Assembly: GCA_964022115.1 (NCBI GenBank) | Contig: CAXIBC010000055.1 | Coordinates: 1-19,986 of the forward strand | DNA: 19,986 nt | Source: Oleispira sp964022115 | Lineage (GTDB): Bacteria; Pseudomonadota; Gammaproteobacteria; Pseudomonadales; Oceanobacteraceae | Reading direction: 5' to 3' | In this document: positions 13,588 through 19,986 of the stretch, piece by piece | Numbering within the stretch: the first letter of the stretch is position 1 | How the letters are laid out: the number at the start of each line of letters is the position of its first letter | Program-made: the position numbers and the translations under genes | Notes under the pieces: generated by a model | The model's database searches: none | Told to the model about the DNA's origin: nothing | The model's input: the letters and a program-made list of their open reading frames with translations, nothing else

Positions 13588-14055
13588 TTAATTATTACTG
13601 CGCAATAAGTGGCTAAGGTCTTTAAATAGTGGTTTTCCTACCTGGCTATCCGTATAGGCTAATAATAATTGCCCTCTCGGCGTTGCAATATATACCGACT
13701 CTTCACTCGCTAATGTCGCTATATCAATGTTGTGGCTGCTAACTACACGGACTAGATCAGAGCGTTTGCCGAGTGCTGTTTTAATTTTATTAAGTTTGTT
13801 AAAAACGGGTTGAAAGTTTTTATGGTTAGGGGAAATCACCAGCTGCCATTGTTTTTGTGGCAAGGTATTTAAGTACGAACTCAGCTTTGATTCATCTTCG
13901 ATAATATCCGACAAATAAATCTCCGTGGATAAAAACTTACCATATTGTTTTTGCTCGAGTTGCTGTGAAAAATAATCTGTAGTTAAAATAGCGGCGATTA
14001 ATAATGGTGAAAATGTGGTGGCGAGTATGAGCATTAAAACCTTATGATTTTTCAT
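13588..14055 (-). CDS. Cysteine-free, Sco/thioredoxin-like protein of the oxidase cluster (hypothetical)
   Basis: This 155-residue protein has one N-terminal membrane segment (about 6-25) and a probable periplasmic domain. It sits between surf1 and ctaA, where Pseudomonas-type clusters carry a small Sco/thioredoxin-like protein. The stretch WQLVISPNHKNFQPVFNKLNK, then ALGKRSDLVRVV, then VYIATPRGQLLLAY and the end KDLSHLLR look like a remote thioredoxin-fold copy in which GK-x-x-x-x-VRVV and a D/P-x-G-x-l-l-l-Y strand are kept. It has no cysteine at all, so the CxxxC copper/redox site of Sco proteins is absent. Its ATG overlaps the surf1 TGA (ATGA). A role in oxidase assembly is inferred from position. 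The fold assignment is tentative. Confidence 0.7.
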   Translation of the reverse strand: MKNHKVLMLILATTFSPLLIAAILTTDYFSQQLEQKQYGKFLSTEIYLSDIIEDESKLSSYLNTLPQKQWQLVISPNHKNFQPVFNKLNKIKTALGKRSDLVRVVSSHNIDIATLASEESVYIATPRGQLLLAYTDSQVGKPLFKDLSHLLRSNN

Positions 14056-14783
14056 GGCAGTTCCTTTTTATTATTATCGTCTATGTCTTTGCTCGTTATG
14101 GCACTGAATATACCCACAATTAAAGCCGCGATGGCAATCAATAACCACTGCATGGCATAACCTAAGTGTTTGTGTTTATTCAAGTACGGAGATGCTTGGT
14201 AGATGTCGATCAGCTTGCCTTTACCTGCAATGAGCTGCCAATAACCTGGTTCAATATTATGCTTAGTCGCTAATTCAAAACGTTCAATATCGATGCTTTG
14301 AATGCGTTTTGGCCATTGCTTATGGGTTGGGCTTGGCCAATGATCACTGCTCCATACTATGGGTTTAATGATCGGCAGGTTGCTTAGAGTAATGGTTTGA
14401 ATTCCTGTCGGTATTTTAATTTCAGGAATGTCAGAGCGCATAATCGGCGCAGGTAGCCAACCTAGGTTGACTAATAAATGGTGTGGACTTGCTTGTGGTT
14501 GAAAAAGCGCTAGGTGGTAATAACCTACCTTGCCTTTATAGGTGCGGTTATCTAATAAAAAGTTTTCCTTGCGCCATTTTCCGGTGAGGGTGATTTGATT
14601 ATTGGCTTGCAAGCTTTGTGATTTTTCCAACTGCTCTTGTTGCTGGCTTGCTTCTGCCCTTTGCCACTGCCAAAGGGCTAACAAACTGCATAACAAAAAT
14701 ATACTGACAAAGATTAGGCTTTGAGCCAGTTCCAATTTTAAGTAATAGCGTCTACCGTAAATAGAGAAAGGTCTAATTTTCAT
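14052..14783 (-). CDS. SURF1 family cytochrome oxidase assembly protein
   Basis: This 243-residue protein has two transmembrane helices, one near each end (about 17-42 and 205-231), and a periplasmic middle, the classic SURF1 layout. Signatures are LALWQWQRAEA after the first helix, LTGKW then LLDNRTYKGKVGYYHLALFQ, LLVNLGWLPAP, and HKHLGYAMQWLLIA before the second helix. SURF1 (Shy1) assists heme a insertion into subunit I. Its stop overlaps the next gene's start by 4 bases. It starts 23 bases from the divergent DUF2909 gene, too short for two separate promoters, so its promoter or read-through from coxC must lie within or across that gene. Confidence 0.93.
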   Translation of the reverse strand: MKIRPFSIYGRRYYLKLELAQSLIFVSIFLLCSLLALWQWQRAEASQQQEQLEKSQSLQANNQITLTGKWRKENFLLDNRTYKGKVGYYHLALFQPQASPHHLLVNLGWLPAPIMRSDIPEIKIPTGIQTITLSNLPIIKPIVWSSDHWPSPTHKQWPKRIQSIDIERFELATKHNIEPGYWQLIAGKGKLIDIYQASPYLNKHKHLGYAMQWLLIAIAALIVGIFSAITSKDIDDNNKKELP

Positions 14784-14806
14784 AATAAACCCAGTAGGAC
14801 ATCAAT

Positions 14807-15052
14807 ATGGCATGGCTCGTTGTTATTTTAATGATACTCATCATACTCAGTTTAGGCCTAGCATTAAGGTATTTAGTCTTTAAGTCGGCAACTACCACGA
14901 CTAAGGATAAAGACCCGACATTCATTAATAATAGTTCAAATGATGAAAACTGCGCGGTCGATAAGAAAGTCGTTAGCTGGTTAACCTTACGTATTATTTT
15001 ATCGACCTTGTTATTAATTGTTTGTTATCTTTATCTGTCGTCTTTTGACTAA
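14807..15052 (+). CDS. DUF2909 family twin-transmembrane protein, antisense to the cox cluster
   Basis: This 81-residue protein consists of two membrane helices (about 3-24 and 58-78) joined by a hydrophilic linker. The second block, VSWLTLRIILSTLLLIVCYLY, fits the DUF2909 pattern seen between coxIII and surf1 in other gammaproteobacteria. Its function is unknown; a role with the oxidase is implied by location only. ATG 14807 follows AGGA (14796-14799) with a 7-base spacer, supporting a real gene. It is on the strand opposite to every other gene of the cluster: it starts 23 bases from surf1 and ends 7 bases from coxC. Any transcript from the cox promoter reads it antisense. Confidence 0.75.
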   Translation: MAWLVVILMILIILSLGLALRYLVFKSATTTTKDKDPTFINNSSNDENCAVDKKVVSWLTLRIILSTLLLIVCYLYLSSFD

Positions 15053-15059
15053 CGGCTGA

Positions 15060-15962
15060 TTAGAGAACATAAACGAATAAAAATAAGAATAACCAAACAA
15101 CATCGACAAAGTGCCAATACCAAGCCGCTGCTTCGAAGGCAAAGAGATAATCTGAATCTGGGTTGTCGATATGGCTAGTCGCATCTGTTTTATCAAAATG
15201 CCCTTTCATCATACGCAGCAGCATCACTAATAACATGATGCTACCTATGGTGACGTGAGCGCCATGGAAGCCAGTGAGCATAAAGAAGGTAGAGCCATAG
15301 ATACCGGCGTTTAACGTCAAACCAAGGTCTTGGTAAGCATGAATGTATTCATAAACCTGTACCACTAAGAAGCTAATCCCCAATATTAATGTCAGTGCTA
15401 GCCATAGTTTAGCAGCGGCCATTTTATCGGCTTTCAACTTGTGGTGACTAATGGTGATAAAAATACTGGAAGTGACCAATAATACGGTATTAAAAAACGG
15501 CAGTTTCCAAGCATCAATAATCCCCCCTGGGGCGGGATATTTTTCTGGATCTGGTGTATTTAATAGTGGCCAAGAGGCGCTGAATTCTGGCCATAATAAT
15601 GCACTGCTGCCTTTCGCTCCGTCGCCATCTAACCAAGGTATGGCTAAGGTTCTGACATAAAATAAGGCGCCAAAGAAGGCCGCGAAAAACATAAACTCAG
15701 AGAAGATAAACCACAGCATACCGATGCGAAAGCTGCGATTGAGTTGATCGCTATACAAGCCCTGTTGGCTTTCTTGCACAACGTTTTGGAACCAACCAAA
15801 TAGCATGTAGGCCATTAAGCACGAGGACAGGATAAAGAGAACGGCGGAAGCATCACTACCGGTTATCATTAAGGCGGTTGATAGCACCATTAAAAAAACA
15901 GCAATCGCACCAATGATGGGCCACTTACTTTGGGCGGGAACATAATAGTTATTAACGGACAT
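15060..15962 (-). CDS. coxC: Cytochrome c oxidase subunit III
   Basis: This 300-residue protein has seven transmembrane helices; subunit III stabilises the oxidase core and binds lipids at the oxygen entry side. Landmarks are the N-terminal YYVPAQSKWPIIGAIAVF, SEFMFFAAFFGALFYVRT, the GFHGAHVTIGSIMLLVMLLRM helix and the ending AAWYWHFVDVVWLFLFLFVYVL. ATG 15962 lies inside the end of ctaG (11-base overlap) with AGGAG 8 bases upstream. The loop after the third helix (PWLDGDGAKGSSALLWPEFSA) is longer than in mitochondrial COX3 but usual in bacteria of this type. It meets the DUF2909 gene tail to tail. Confidence 0.97.
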   Translation of the reverse strand: MSVNNYYVPAQSKWPIIGAIAVFLMVLSTALMITGSDASAVLFILSSCLMAYMLFGWFQNVVQESQQGLYSDQLNRSFRIGMLWFIFSEFMFFAAFFGALFYVRTLAIPWLDGDGAKGSSALLWPEFSASWPLLNTPDPEKYPAPGGIIDAWKLPFFNTVLLVTSSIFITISHHKLKADKMAAAKLWLALTLILGISFLVVQVYEYIHAYQDLGLTLNAGIYGSTFFMLTGFHGAHVTIGSIMLLVMLLRMMKGHFDKTDATSHIDNPDSDYLFAFEAAAWYWHFVDVVWLFLFLFVYVL

Positions 15963-16548
15963 GGGCCGTACTCCTGTAAGGGGTGGCGTAAATTCGATAG
16001 GCTAGGGTGAGTTTTTTATAATCGCTTGGGGTATCGTTTCGTAATTGAAATACCAGTGGCATTTCAACTTTCTCCCCAGCTTGCAGTATTTGTTTTTGAA
16101 AACAAAAACATTCGGTTTTAATAAGGTATTCAGCGGCAAGCCCTGGGCTAATACTGGGAATGGAGGTAAATTCCATGGGGCTATTGGTAGGGTTATGTAA
16201 GGTGAAATGGGTTTTATATTGTTGCCCTGTAATCACTTCAAGCTGTTCCGTGGCGGGCTTGAATTGCCACGTGTCTTGTTGATCACTAGCCGCCGTGAAT
16301 TGTAATATGACTTTATGTGAAGAGAGTATGGCCGCTGAGGATGTCATACTCTGTGACTTAGACTGGTTTGGAGAAAGATCAAACTTGCCGTTAAGTCCGG
16401 TAATATCACAAAATACATCGTAAAGCGGAATTAATAAAAAACCAAAGCCAAACATCAAGCAAGGAAATAAAACCAGCTTAACGAGTAAGCGGGTTTCTTG
16501 CCTTTTTTTAGTTCCTTGTTTTTCACTAGCTTGCTGTTTGGCATTCAT
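15952..16548 (-). CDS. ctaG: Cytochrome c oxidase assembly protein CtaG/Cox11 (CuB copper chaperone)
   Basis: This 198-residue protein has one N-terminal membrane helix (about 22-42), then a periplasmic beta-sandwich. LIPLYDVFCDITGLNGK (39-55, with C47) and TECFCFQKQ (C147, C149 in CFCF) are the Cox11 signatures; these cysteines bind copper for delivery to CuB of subunit I. ATG 16548 was chosen because AAAGG (complement of 16558-16562) lies 9 bases upstream. The longer readings from ATG 16554 or TTG 16557 start only 3 or 0 bases from that site. It sits between coxA and coxC in the usual order and overlaps coxC by 11 bases. Confidence 0.95.
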   Translation of the reverse strand: MNAKQQASEKQGTKKRQETRLLVKLVLFPCLMFGFGFLLIPLYDVFCDITGLNGKFDLSPNQSKSQSMTSSAAILSSHKVILQFTAASDQQDTWQFKPATEQLEVITGQQYKTHFTLHNPTNSPMEFTSIPSISPGLAAEYLIKTECFCFQKQILQAGEKVEMPLVFQLRNDTPSDYKKLTLAYRIYATPYRSTAHVR

Positions 16549-16557
16549 ATCCATCAA

Positions 16558-16562
16558 CCTTT
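16558..16562 (-). promoter_or_regulatory. Ribosome binding site deciding the ctaG start
   Basis: The complement reads AAAGG, 9 bases before ATG 16548 on the minus strand. The two upstream in-frame start codons are too close to it to be used efficiently. Confidence 0.55.
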
Positions 16563-16575
16563 GTTAATGCAGATT

Positions 16576-18192
16576 CTAATGCGGGTTATTAGCAGGCTGA
16601 AGCTGATCTAAATTCGACCCTTCTAAGTTGGGAGGGGTCTGAAACGTATGGTAAGGCGCGGGTGAGTCCACCGTCCACTCTAAGCCCTCGGCGCTTTCCC
16701 AAACTTGAGGAGAAGCCGGGTAGCCACGCTGGCGCATGCATTGAATAATATTGTAGACAAATATGAGCTGGCTTAAACCGAATAAGAAGGCTCCGATCGA
16801 CGCGACCATATTAAAGTCGGCAAACTGTAAGGCGTAATCAGGTATGCGCCTAGGCATACCGGCTAAGCCAATAAAGTGCATCGGGAAGAAGGTGAGGTTG
16901 ACGCCGATAAAGGATAACCAAAAATGAAATTTACCCATGGCTTCGTTATACATAACCCCTGTCCATTTGGGAATCCAGAAATAGACCCCAGCGATGATTG
17001 AAAACAAGGCGCCAGGTACCAGAACGTAATGGAAGTGAGCGACAACGAAGTAAGTATCGTGGTACTGAAAATCGGCGGGGGCGATGGCGAGCATTAGACC
17101 CGATAAGCCGCCAATGGTAAATAAGACGACAAACGCGATGGCAAATAGCATGGGGGTTTCAAACGTCATGCTGCCGCGAAACATAGTAGCCACCCAGTTG
17201 AACACTTTTACCCCAGTCGGAACAGCAATCAACATAGTGGAGTACATAAAGAACAGCTCACCTACTAGAGGCATACCCACGGTAAACATGTGGTGCGCCC
17301 ACACTATGAAGGATAAAAAGGCTATTGAACTGGTGGCGATCACCATGGAGTGATAACCAAACAAGGGTTTACGCGCAAAGGTGGGAATGATGTGAGAAAC
17401 GATGCCAAAGGCGGGCAAAATCATGATGTAAACTTCAGGGTGGCCAAAGAACCAAAAGATATGTTGGAACATGACGGGGTCACCACCACCCGCGGCATCA
17501 AAAAATGAAGTACCAAAATGAATGTCCATTAACATCATGGTTACTACCCCAGCCAGCACAGGCATGACGGCCAATAATAAAAAGGCGGTAATTAACCAGG
17601 TCCAAACGAACATAGGCATCTTCATATAGTTCATGCCGGGGGCGCGCATATTCATAATGGTAGCGATCACGTTAACTGCCCCCATTACAGATGAAATCCC
17701 CATAATGTGTACTGAGAAAATAAAAAAAGTGACCGAAGGAGGCGCGTAAGTAGTCGACAGTGGCGCATAGAAGGTCCAGCCAAAGTTGGGTGCCCCACCT
17801 TCCATAAAGAGGGTGGATAGCACCATGGCGAAGGCGAAAGGTAATAACCAAAAGCTCCAGTTGTTGATTCTGGGTAATGCCATGTCGGGGGCGCCAACCA
17901 TCATTGGAATCAGCCAGTTTGCCATGCCGACAAAAGCCGGCATGATGGCACCAAAAACCATGATAACCCCGTGCAAGGTAGTCATTTGGTTAAAAAATTC
18001 GGGCTGCATGAGCTGTAGGCCTGGCTGAAATAATTCACTGCGAATTAATAACGCCATCGAGCCACCGACCAATAACATGACCAAGCTAAAGATCAGGTAC
18101 ATACTGCCTATATCTTTATGATTGGTAGTATACAACCAGCGCATGATACCAGTGGCGGGTGCAGAAGAGTGTTCGCTTGTCGTTGTGGTCAT
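16576..18192 (-). CDS. coxA: Cytochrome c oxidase subunit I (aa3 type)
   Basis: This 538-residue, twelve-helix catalytic subunit reduces O2 to water at the heme a3-CuB centre and pumps protons. Visible ligands are H74 and H388 for heme a, H386 for heme a3, and H251, H300 and H301 for CuB. E253 and the cross-link tyrosine Y255 are in GHPEVY. Lysine K329 in PTGVKVFNW marks the K pathway, and the E in GHPEVY the end of the D pathway, so this is an A1-type oxidase. ATG 18192 begins 2 bases after the coxB stop, with AAGGACAG just upstream. No unusual substitution was seen at the metal or proton-path residues checked. It is the second gene of the coxB-coxA-ctaG-coxC core. Confidence 0.98.
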   Translation of the reverse strand: MTTTTSEHSSAPATGIMRWLYTTNHKDIGSMYLIFSLVMLLVGGSMALLIRSELFQPGLQLMQPEFFNQMTTLHGVIMVFGAIMPAFVGMANWLIPMMVGAPDMALPRINNWSFWLLPFAFAMVLSTLFMEGGAPNFGWTFYAPLSTTYAPPSVTFFIFSVHIMGISSVMGAVNVIATIMNMRAPGMNYMKMPMFVWTWLITAFLLLAVMPVLAGVVTMMLMDIHFGTSFFDAAGGGDPVMFQHIFWFFGHPEVYIMILPAFGIVSHIIPTFARKPLFGYHSMVIATSSIAFLSFIVWAHHMFTVGMPLVGELFFMYSTMLIAVPTGVKVFNWVATMFRGSMTFETPMLFAIAFVVLFTIGGLSGLMLAIAPADFQYHDTYFVVAHFHYVLVPGALFSIIAGVYFWIPKWTGVMYNEAMGKFHFWLSFIGVNLTFFPMHFIGLAGMPRRIPDYALQFADFNMVASIGAFLFGLSQLIFVYNIIQCMRQRGYPASPQVWESAEGLEWTVDSPAPYHTFQTPPNLEGSNLDQLQPANNPH

Positions 18193-18194
18193 GG

Positions 18195-19337
18195 TTACTG
18201 TCCTTGTGCTTGTTTGAAGCTGACAATTTCGGCAGGCTGAATGCTGTCGCCTTTATCATTACCCCAGGCGTTTCGCTCGTAAGTTATGATGGCGGCCAGT
18301 TCGCTTGGGGTAAGTTGCTCGCCAAAAGCCGCCATGGCTGTTCCAGCTTTTCCATTCACCACTATGTCGATATGTTTTTGCATCTCTCCTAGGGCGATAG
18401 GGCTGTCTTTGAGGGCAGGAAATACTGGGGGAATACCTAAGCCGCTGACCTGATGGCAGGCCGCGCAGTTCTTATCGTAGCTGGCTTTCCCTTGAGTCAT
18501 TAATTCATCGAAACTGAGTACTGAAACTTGGTTCGCACTTTTCTGGGCTTGTTGCTGGCTAATAAGCCAAGCTTGATAATCTTCTTCACTGACGGCTTCG
18601 ACCACAATGGGCATATAACCGTGGCCTTGGCCACACAGCTCGGCACATTGACCACGATAAATACCGGGCTTTTCTACCTTAGTCCAAGATTCATTAATAA
18701 AGCCCGGCACGGCATCTTTTTTAACCGCCAGTTCGGGTACCCACCAAGAATGAATGACGTCTTGGGCGGTAAATAAGAAGCGCACTTTTTTATTGATGGG
18801 AATGATAACGTGTTTATCGACTTCTAATAGATAGTTTTCTGACTTGTCCTCTAACCCCTGCATCTGGTCTTGGCTAGTCGTGAGGGTAGAGAAAAAATCG
18901 ACGTCGGTATTTAAATATTGATAACGCCATTTCCATTGATAGCCAGTGACCTTAATATCGATGTCAGAAGTTTCGGTATCGTACATGGCCATTAAAGTTT
19001 GAGTCGCAGGAATGGCCATAGCAACCAATATTAATAAAGGTATGGTTGTCCAGATTATTTCCACCAAGGTACTTTCATGAAAGGGTTTTGCTTCGGCGCC
19101 TAAGGATTTTCGATGGCGCACGATGGAGTAGAGCATGATGCCAAATACCACGATGGCAATGACGACACAGATATAGAATATGGTCATGTGCAGGCCATGA
19201 ATTTCACGGCCTATGGCGGTCGCACTTTCTGTCATATTTAATTCCCAAGCACTCAATGCTGGGGAAGATATTAATAATAGAGCGGCAAAGTGTAATAACT
19301 TTCTTATTATCCCTAGGCGGCGCAAAGCATGTTCCAT
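18195..19337 (-). CDS. coxB: Cytochrome c oxidase subunit II with fused cytochrome c domain (caa3 type)
   Basis: This 380-residue protein has a signal peptide (about 1-30, ALSA), two transmembrane helices (about 48-74 and 90-112) and a cupredoxin domain with the CuA site: H196, C231, E233, C235, H239 and M242 (CAELCGQGHGYM). A C-terminal cytochrome c domain has CAACH (291-295) and a likely axial M335 (GTAMAAFGEQLT). The fusion lets the oxidase take electrons from another c-type cytochrome through its own heme. ATG 19337 follows AAGGA with a 6-base spacer. It is the first gene of the cox cluster. A possible minus-strand -10, TATAAT, is the complement of 19497-19502. Confidence 0.97.
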   Translation of the reverse strand: MEHALRRLGIIRKLLHFAALLLISSPALSAWELNMTESATAIGREIHGLHMTIFYICVVIAIVVFGIMLYSIVRHRKSLGAEAKPFHESTLVEIIWTTIPLLILVAMAIPATQTLMAMYDTETSDIDIKVTGYQWKWRYQYLNTDVDFFSTLTTSQDQMQGLEDKSENYLLEVDKHVIIPINKKVRFLFTAQDVIHSWWVPELAVKKDAVPGFINESWTKVEKPGIYRGQCAELCGQGHGYMPIVVEAVSEEDYQAWLISQQQAQKSANQVSVLSFDELMTQGKASYDKNCAACHQVSGLGIPPVFPALKDSPIALGEMQKHIDIVVNGKAGTAMAAFGEQLTPSELAAIITYERNAWGNDKGDSIQPAEIVSFKQAQGQ

Positions 19338-19606
19338 GTCCTATCCTTTATCAAATAATTGATCAGCTAACTGATAGTGGACTAGTCGCTTAGACTGGTT
19401 CTATTATTAATGTTAGATATGAAATGATAAATAGGGAGGAAATAATGGCTTTATATTCGATTTATTTCTGCTTAGTTGAATAAGTAATAATAAATGATTA
19501 TATGAGAATAGGTTTTATATTCCTTTATCATTATGCTGGTGGTAAAATTGCGTCGAATTGACAGTGACGTCGAATTTAATATCCACATCATACATAGGAA
19601 CTGATG
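19338..19606. promoter_or_regulatory. Divergent promoter region, cox cluster / NTF2-like gene
   Basis: This AT-rich 269-base gap must drive the long cox transcript. A perfect TATAAT lies on the minus strand (complement of 19497-19502), but its -35 position (complement of 19520-19525, AAGGAA) is poor. A small hairpin, ACTAGTC (19381-19387) with GACTGGT (19393-19399), falls in the coxB leader. Nearer the plus-strand gene the 9-mer CGTCGAATT occurs twice (19551-19559 and 19568-19576), 17 bases apart. Confidence 0.35.
19551..19576. repeat. Direct repeat CGTCGAATT x2, candidate operator
   Basis: Two perfect 9-bp copies have a 17-bp period, the second ending 30 bases before the NTF2-like start codon. 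This could be a tandem regulator site; no regulator is identified. Confidence 0.4.
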
Positions 19607-19986
19607 ATGAAAAATAAGGAAATTGTTGAAGAGCTATACCGTTGTTATCGACAGCATGATGTTGAATGCTTCCAGTACTTATGTTCTCCCTCCATTATTT
19701 GGCAGCAGAATAGTGGTTTTCCCGGCGAAGGCACTCATCAAGGCCCCGAGGCCGTTCTCAATAAAGTTTATAAAGCCTTTAATATTGAGTGGAAAAACTG
19801 GACATTTGTTATTGAGCGCATTTTAGATGCGGGTGATGATATTGTCGTGCTTGGCTATTTTAGTGGTCATAAGCGTGACAATGGTGAGTATTTTAAGCTA
19901 GCGGCTTCCCATATTTATAGTTTTCGTAATAATAAAGTGATCAAGTTTCAGCAGTTTACTAATGAACAGTTGGCAACTAATGAGCC
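19607..19986 (+). CDS. NTF2/SnoaL-like domain protein (partial, C-terminus outside window)
   Basis: An open frame runs from ATG 19604 or 19607 to the right edge without a stop (about 127 residues). The second ATG, at 19607, is preferred because AGGA (19596-19599) lies 7 bases upstream. The translation begins MKNKEIVEELYRCYRQHDVE and continues with WQQNSGFPGEGTHQGPEAV, VIERILDAGDDIVVLGYFSGH and the closing SFRNNKVIKFQQFTNEQ. Start helix, aromatic strand, G-x-x-x-G-p-e-a-v helix, and paired strands ending in a K/I-x-F-x-x-F/Y-x-D/N-like strand are the pattern of SnoaL-like/nuclear transport factor 2 family proteins. These bind or isomerise small hydrophobic molecules, or have no known substrate. 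It is divergent from coxB. Family-level call only. Confidence 0.7.
   Translation, partial: MKNKEIVEELYRCYRQHDVECFQYLCSPSIIWQQNSGFPGEGTHQGPEAVLNKVYKAFNIEWKNWTFVIERILDAGDDIVVLGYFSGHKRDNGEYFKLAASHIYSFRNNKVIKFQQFTNEQLATNE

Noticed and set aside
17084..18028. Plus-strand open frames opposite coxA
   Set aside because: They are antisense shadows of a strongly conserved gene, without domain features.
19558..19563. TTGACA as a -35 box for the NTF2-like gene
   Set aside because: No -10 hexamer is found at 16-18 bases downstream; the nearest candidates are at 11-13 or 25 bases. It also overlaps the direct repeat.

Overview
The window looks like a chromosomal segment of a free-living, probably marine, gammaproteobacterium with moderate-to-low GC. 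The signs are the SEC-C protein of the Vibrio/Shewanella type, an RsuA/Ogt/RsmE housekeeping block, an Nqr-type subunit, and a caa3 cytochrome oxidase cluster ordered as in Pseudomonas and relatives. The genus cannot be fixed from the sequence alone. No tRNA, rRNA, insertion sequence, CRISPR array or prophage was seen.

Layout. (1) 1-2874: a partial membrane di-iron hydroxylase (fatty acid hydroxylase/sterol desaturase family) and a metallo-beta-lactamase-fold protein, both on the minus strand, with a divergent AraC-family regulator. A structured repeat element and a 14-bp tandem repeat lie between the first two. (2) 2871-6732, minus strand: an octaheme c-type cytochrome, an orphan NqrC-like covalent-FMN protein and a SulP anion transporter. 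An Lrp/AsnC regulator (6984-7469) is divergent from them. This is the least ordinary part of the window. (3) 7478-9442: a terminator, a second di-iron hydroxylase, a standalone SMI1/KNR4-like protein and a small SEC-C zinc-binding protein. (4) 9465-11587: a LexA-box-like palindrome, then ogt and rsuA (plus strand) converging on rsmE (minus strand). (5) 11644-19337, minus strand: a complete aa3/caa3 terminal oxidase cluster coxB-coxA-ctaG-coxC-surf1-(Sco-like)-ctaA-ctaB, interrupted by a DUF2909 gene on the opposite strand. rsmE lies just downstream. (6) 19607 to the end: the start of an NTF2/SnoaL-like protein, divergent from coxB and cut by the window edge.

How it fits together. The cox cluster supplies the structural subunits (CoxB with a fused cytochrome c domain, CoxA, CoxC), copper delivery to CuB (CtaG), an assembly factor (Surf1) and heme A synthesis (CtaB then CtaA), which is nearly everything an aa3-type oxidase needs. 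The exception is a recognisable Sco copper chaperone: the small protein in the expected place has no cysteine. The cytochrome-NqrC-SulP group suggests a separate periplasmic electron-transfer function. It has no other nqr gene nearby and its substrate is unknown. Genes are tightly packed: four convergent gene pairs meet with 7 nt or less between them, or overlap.
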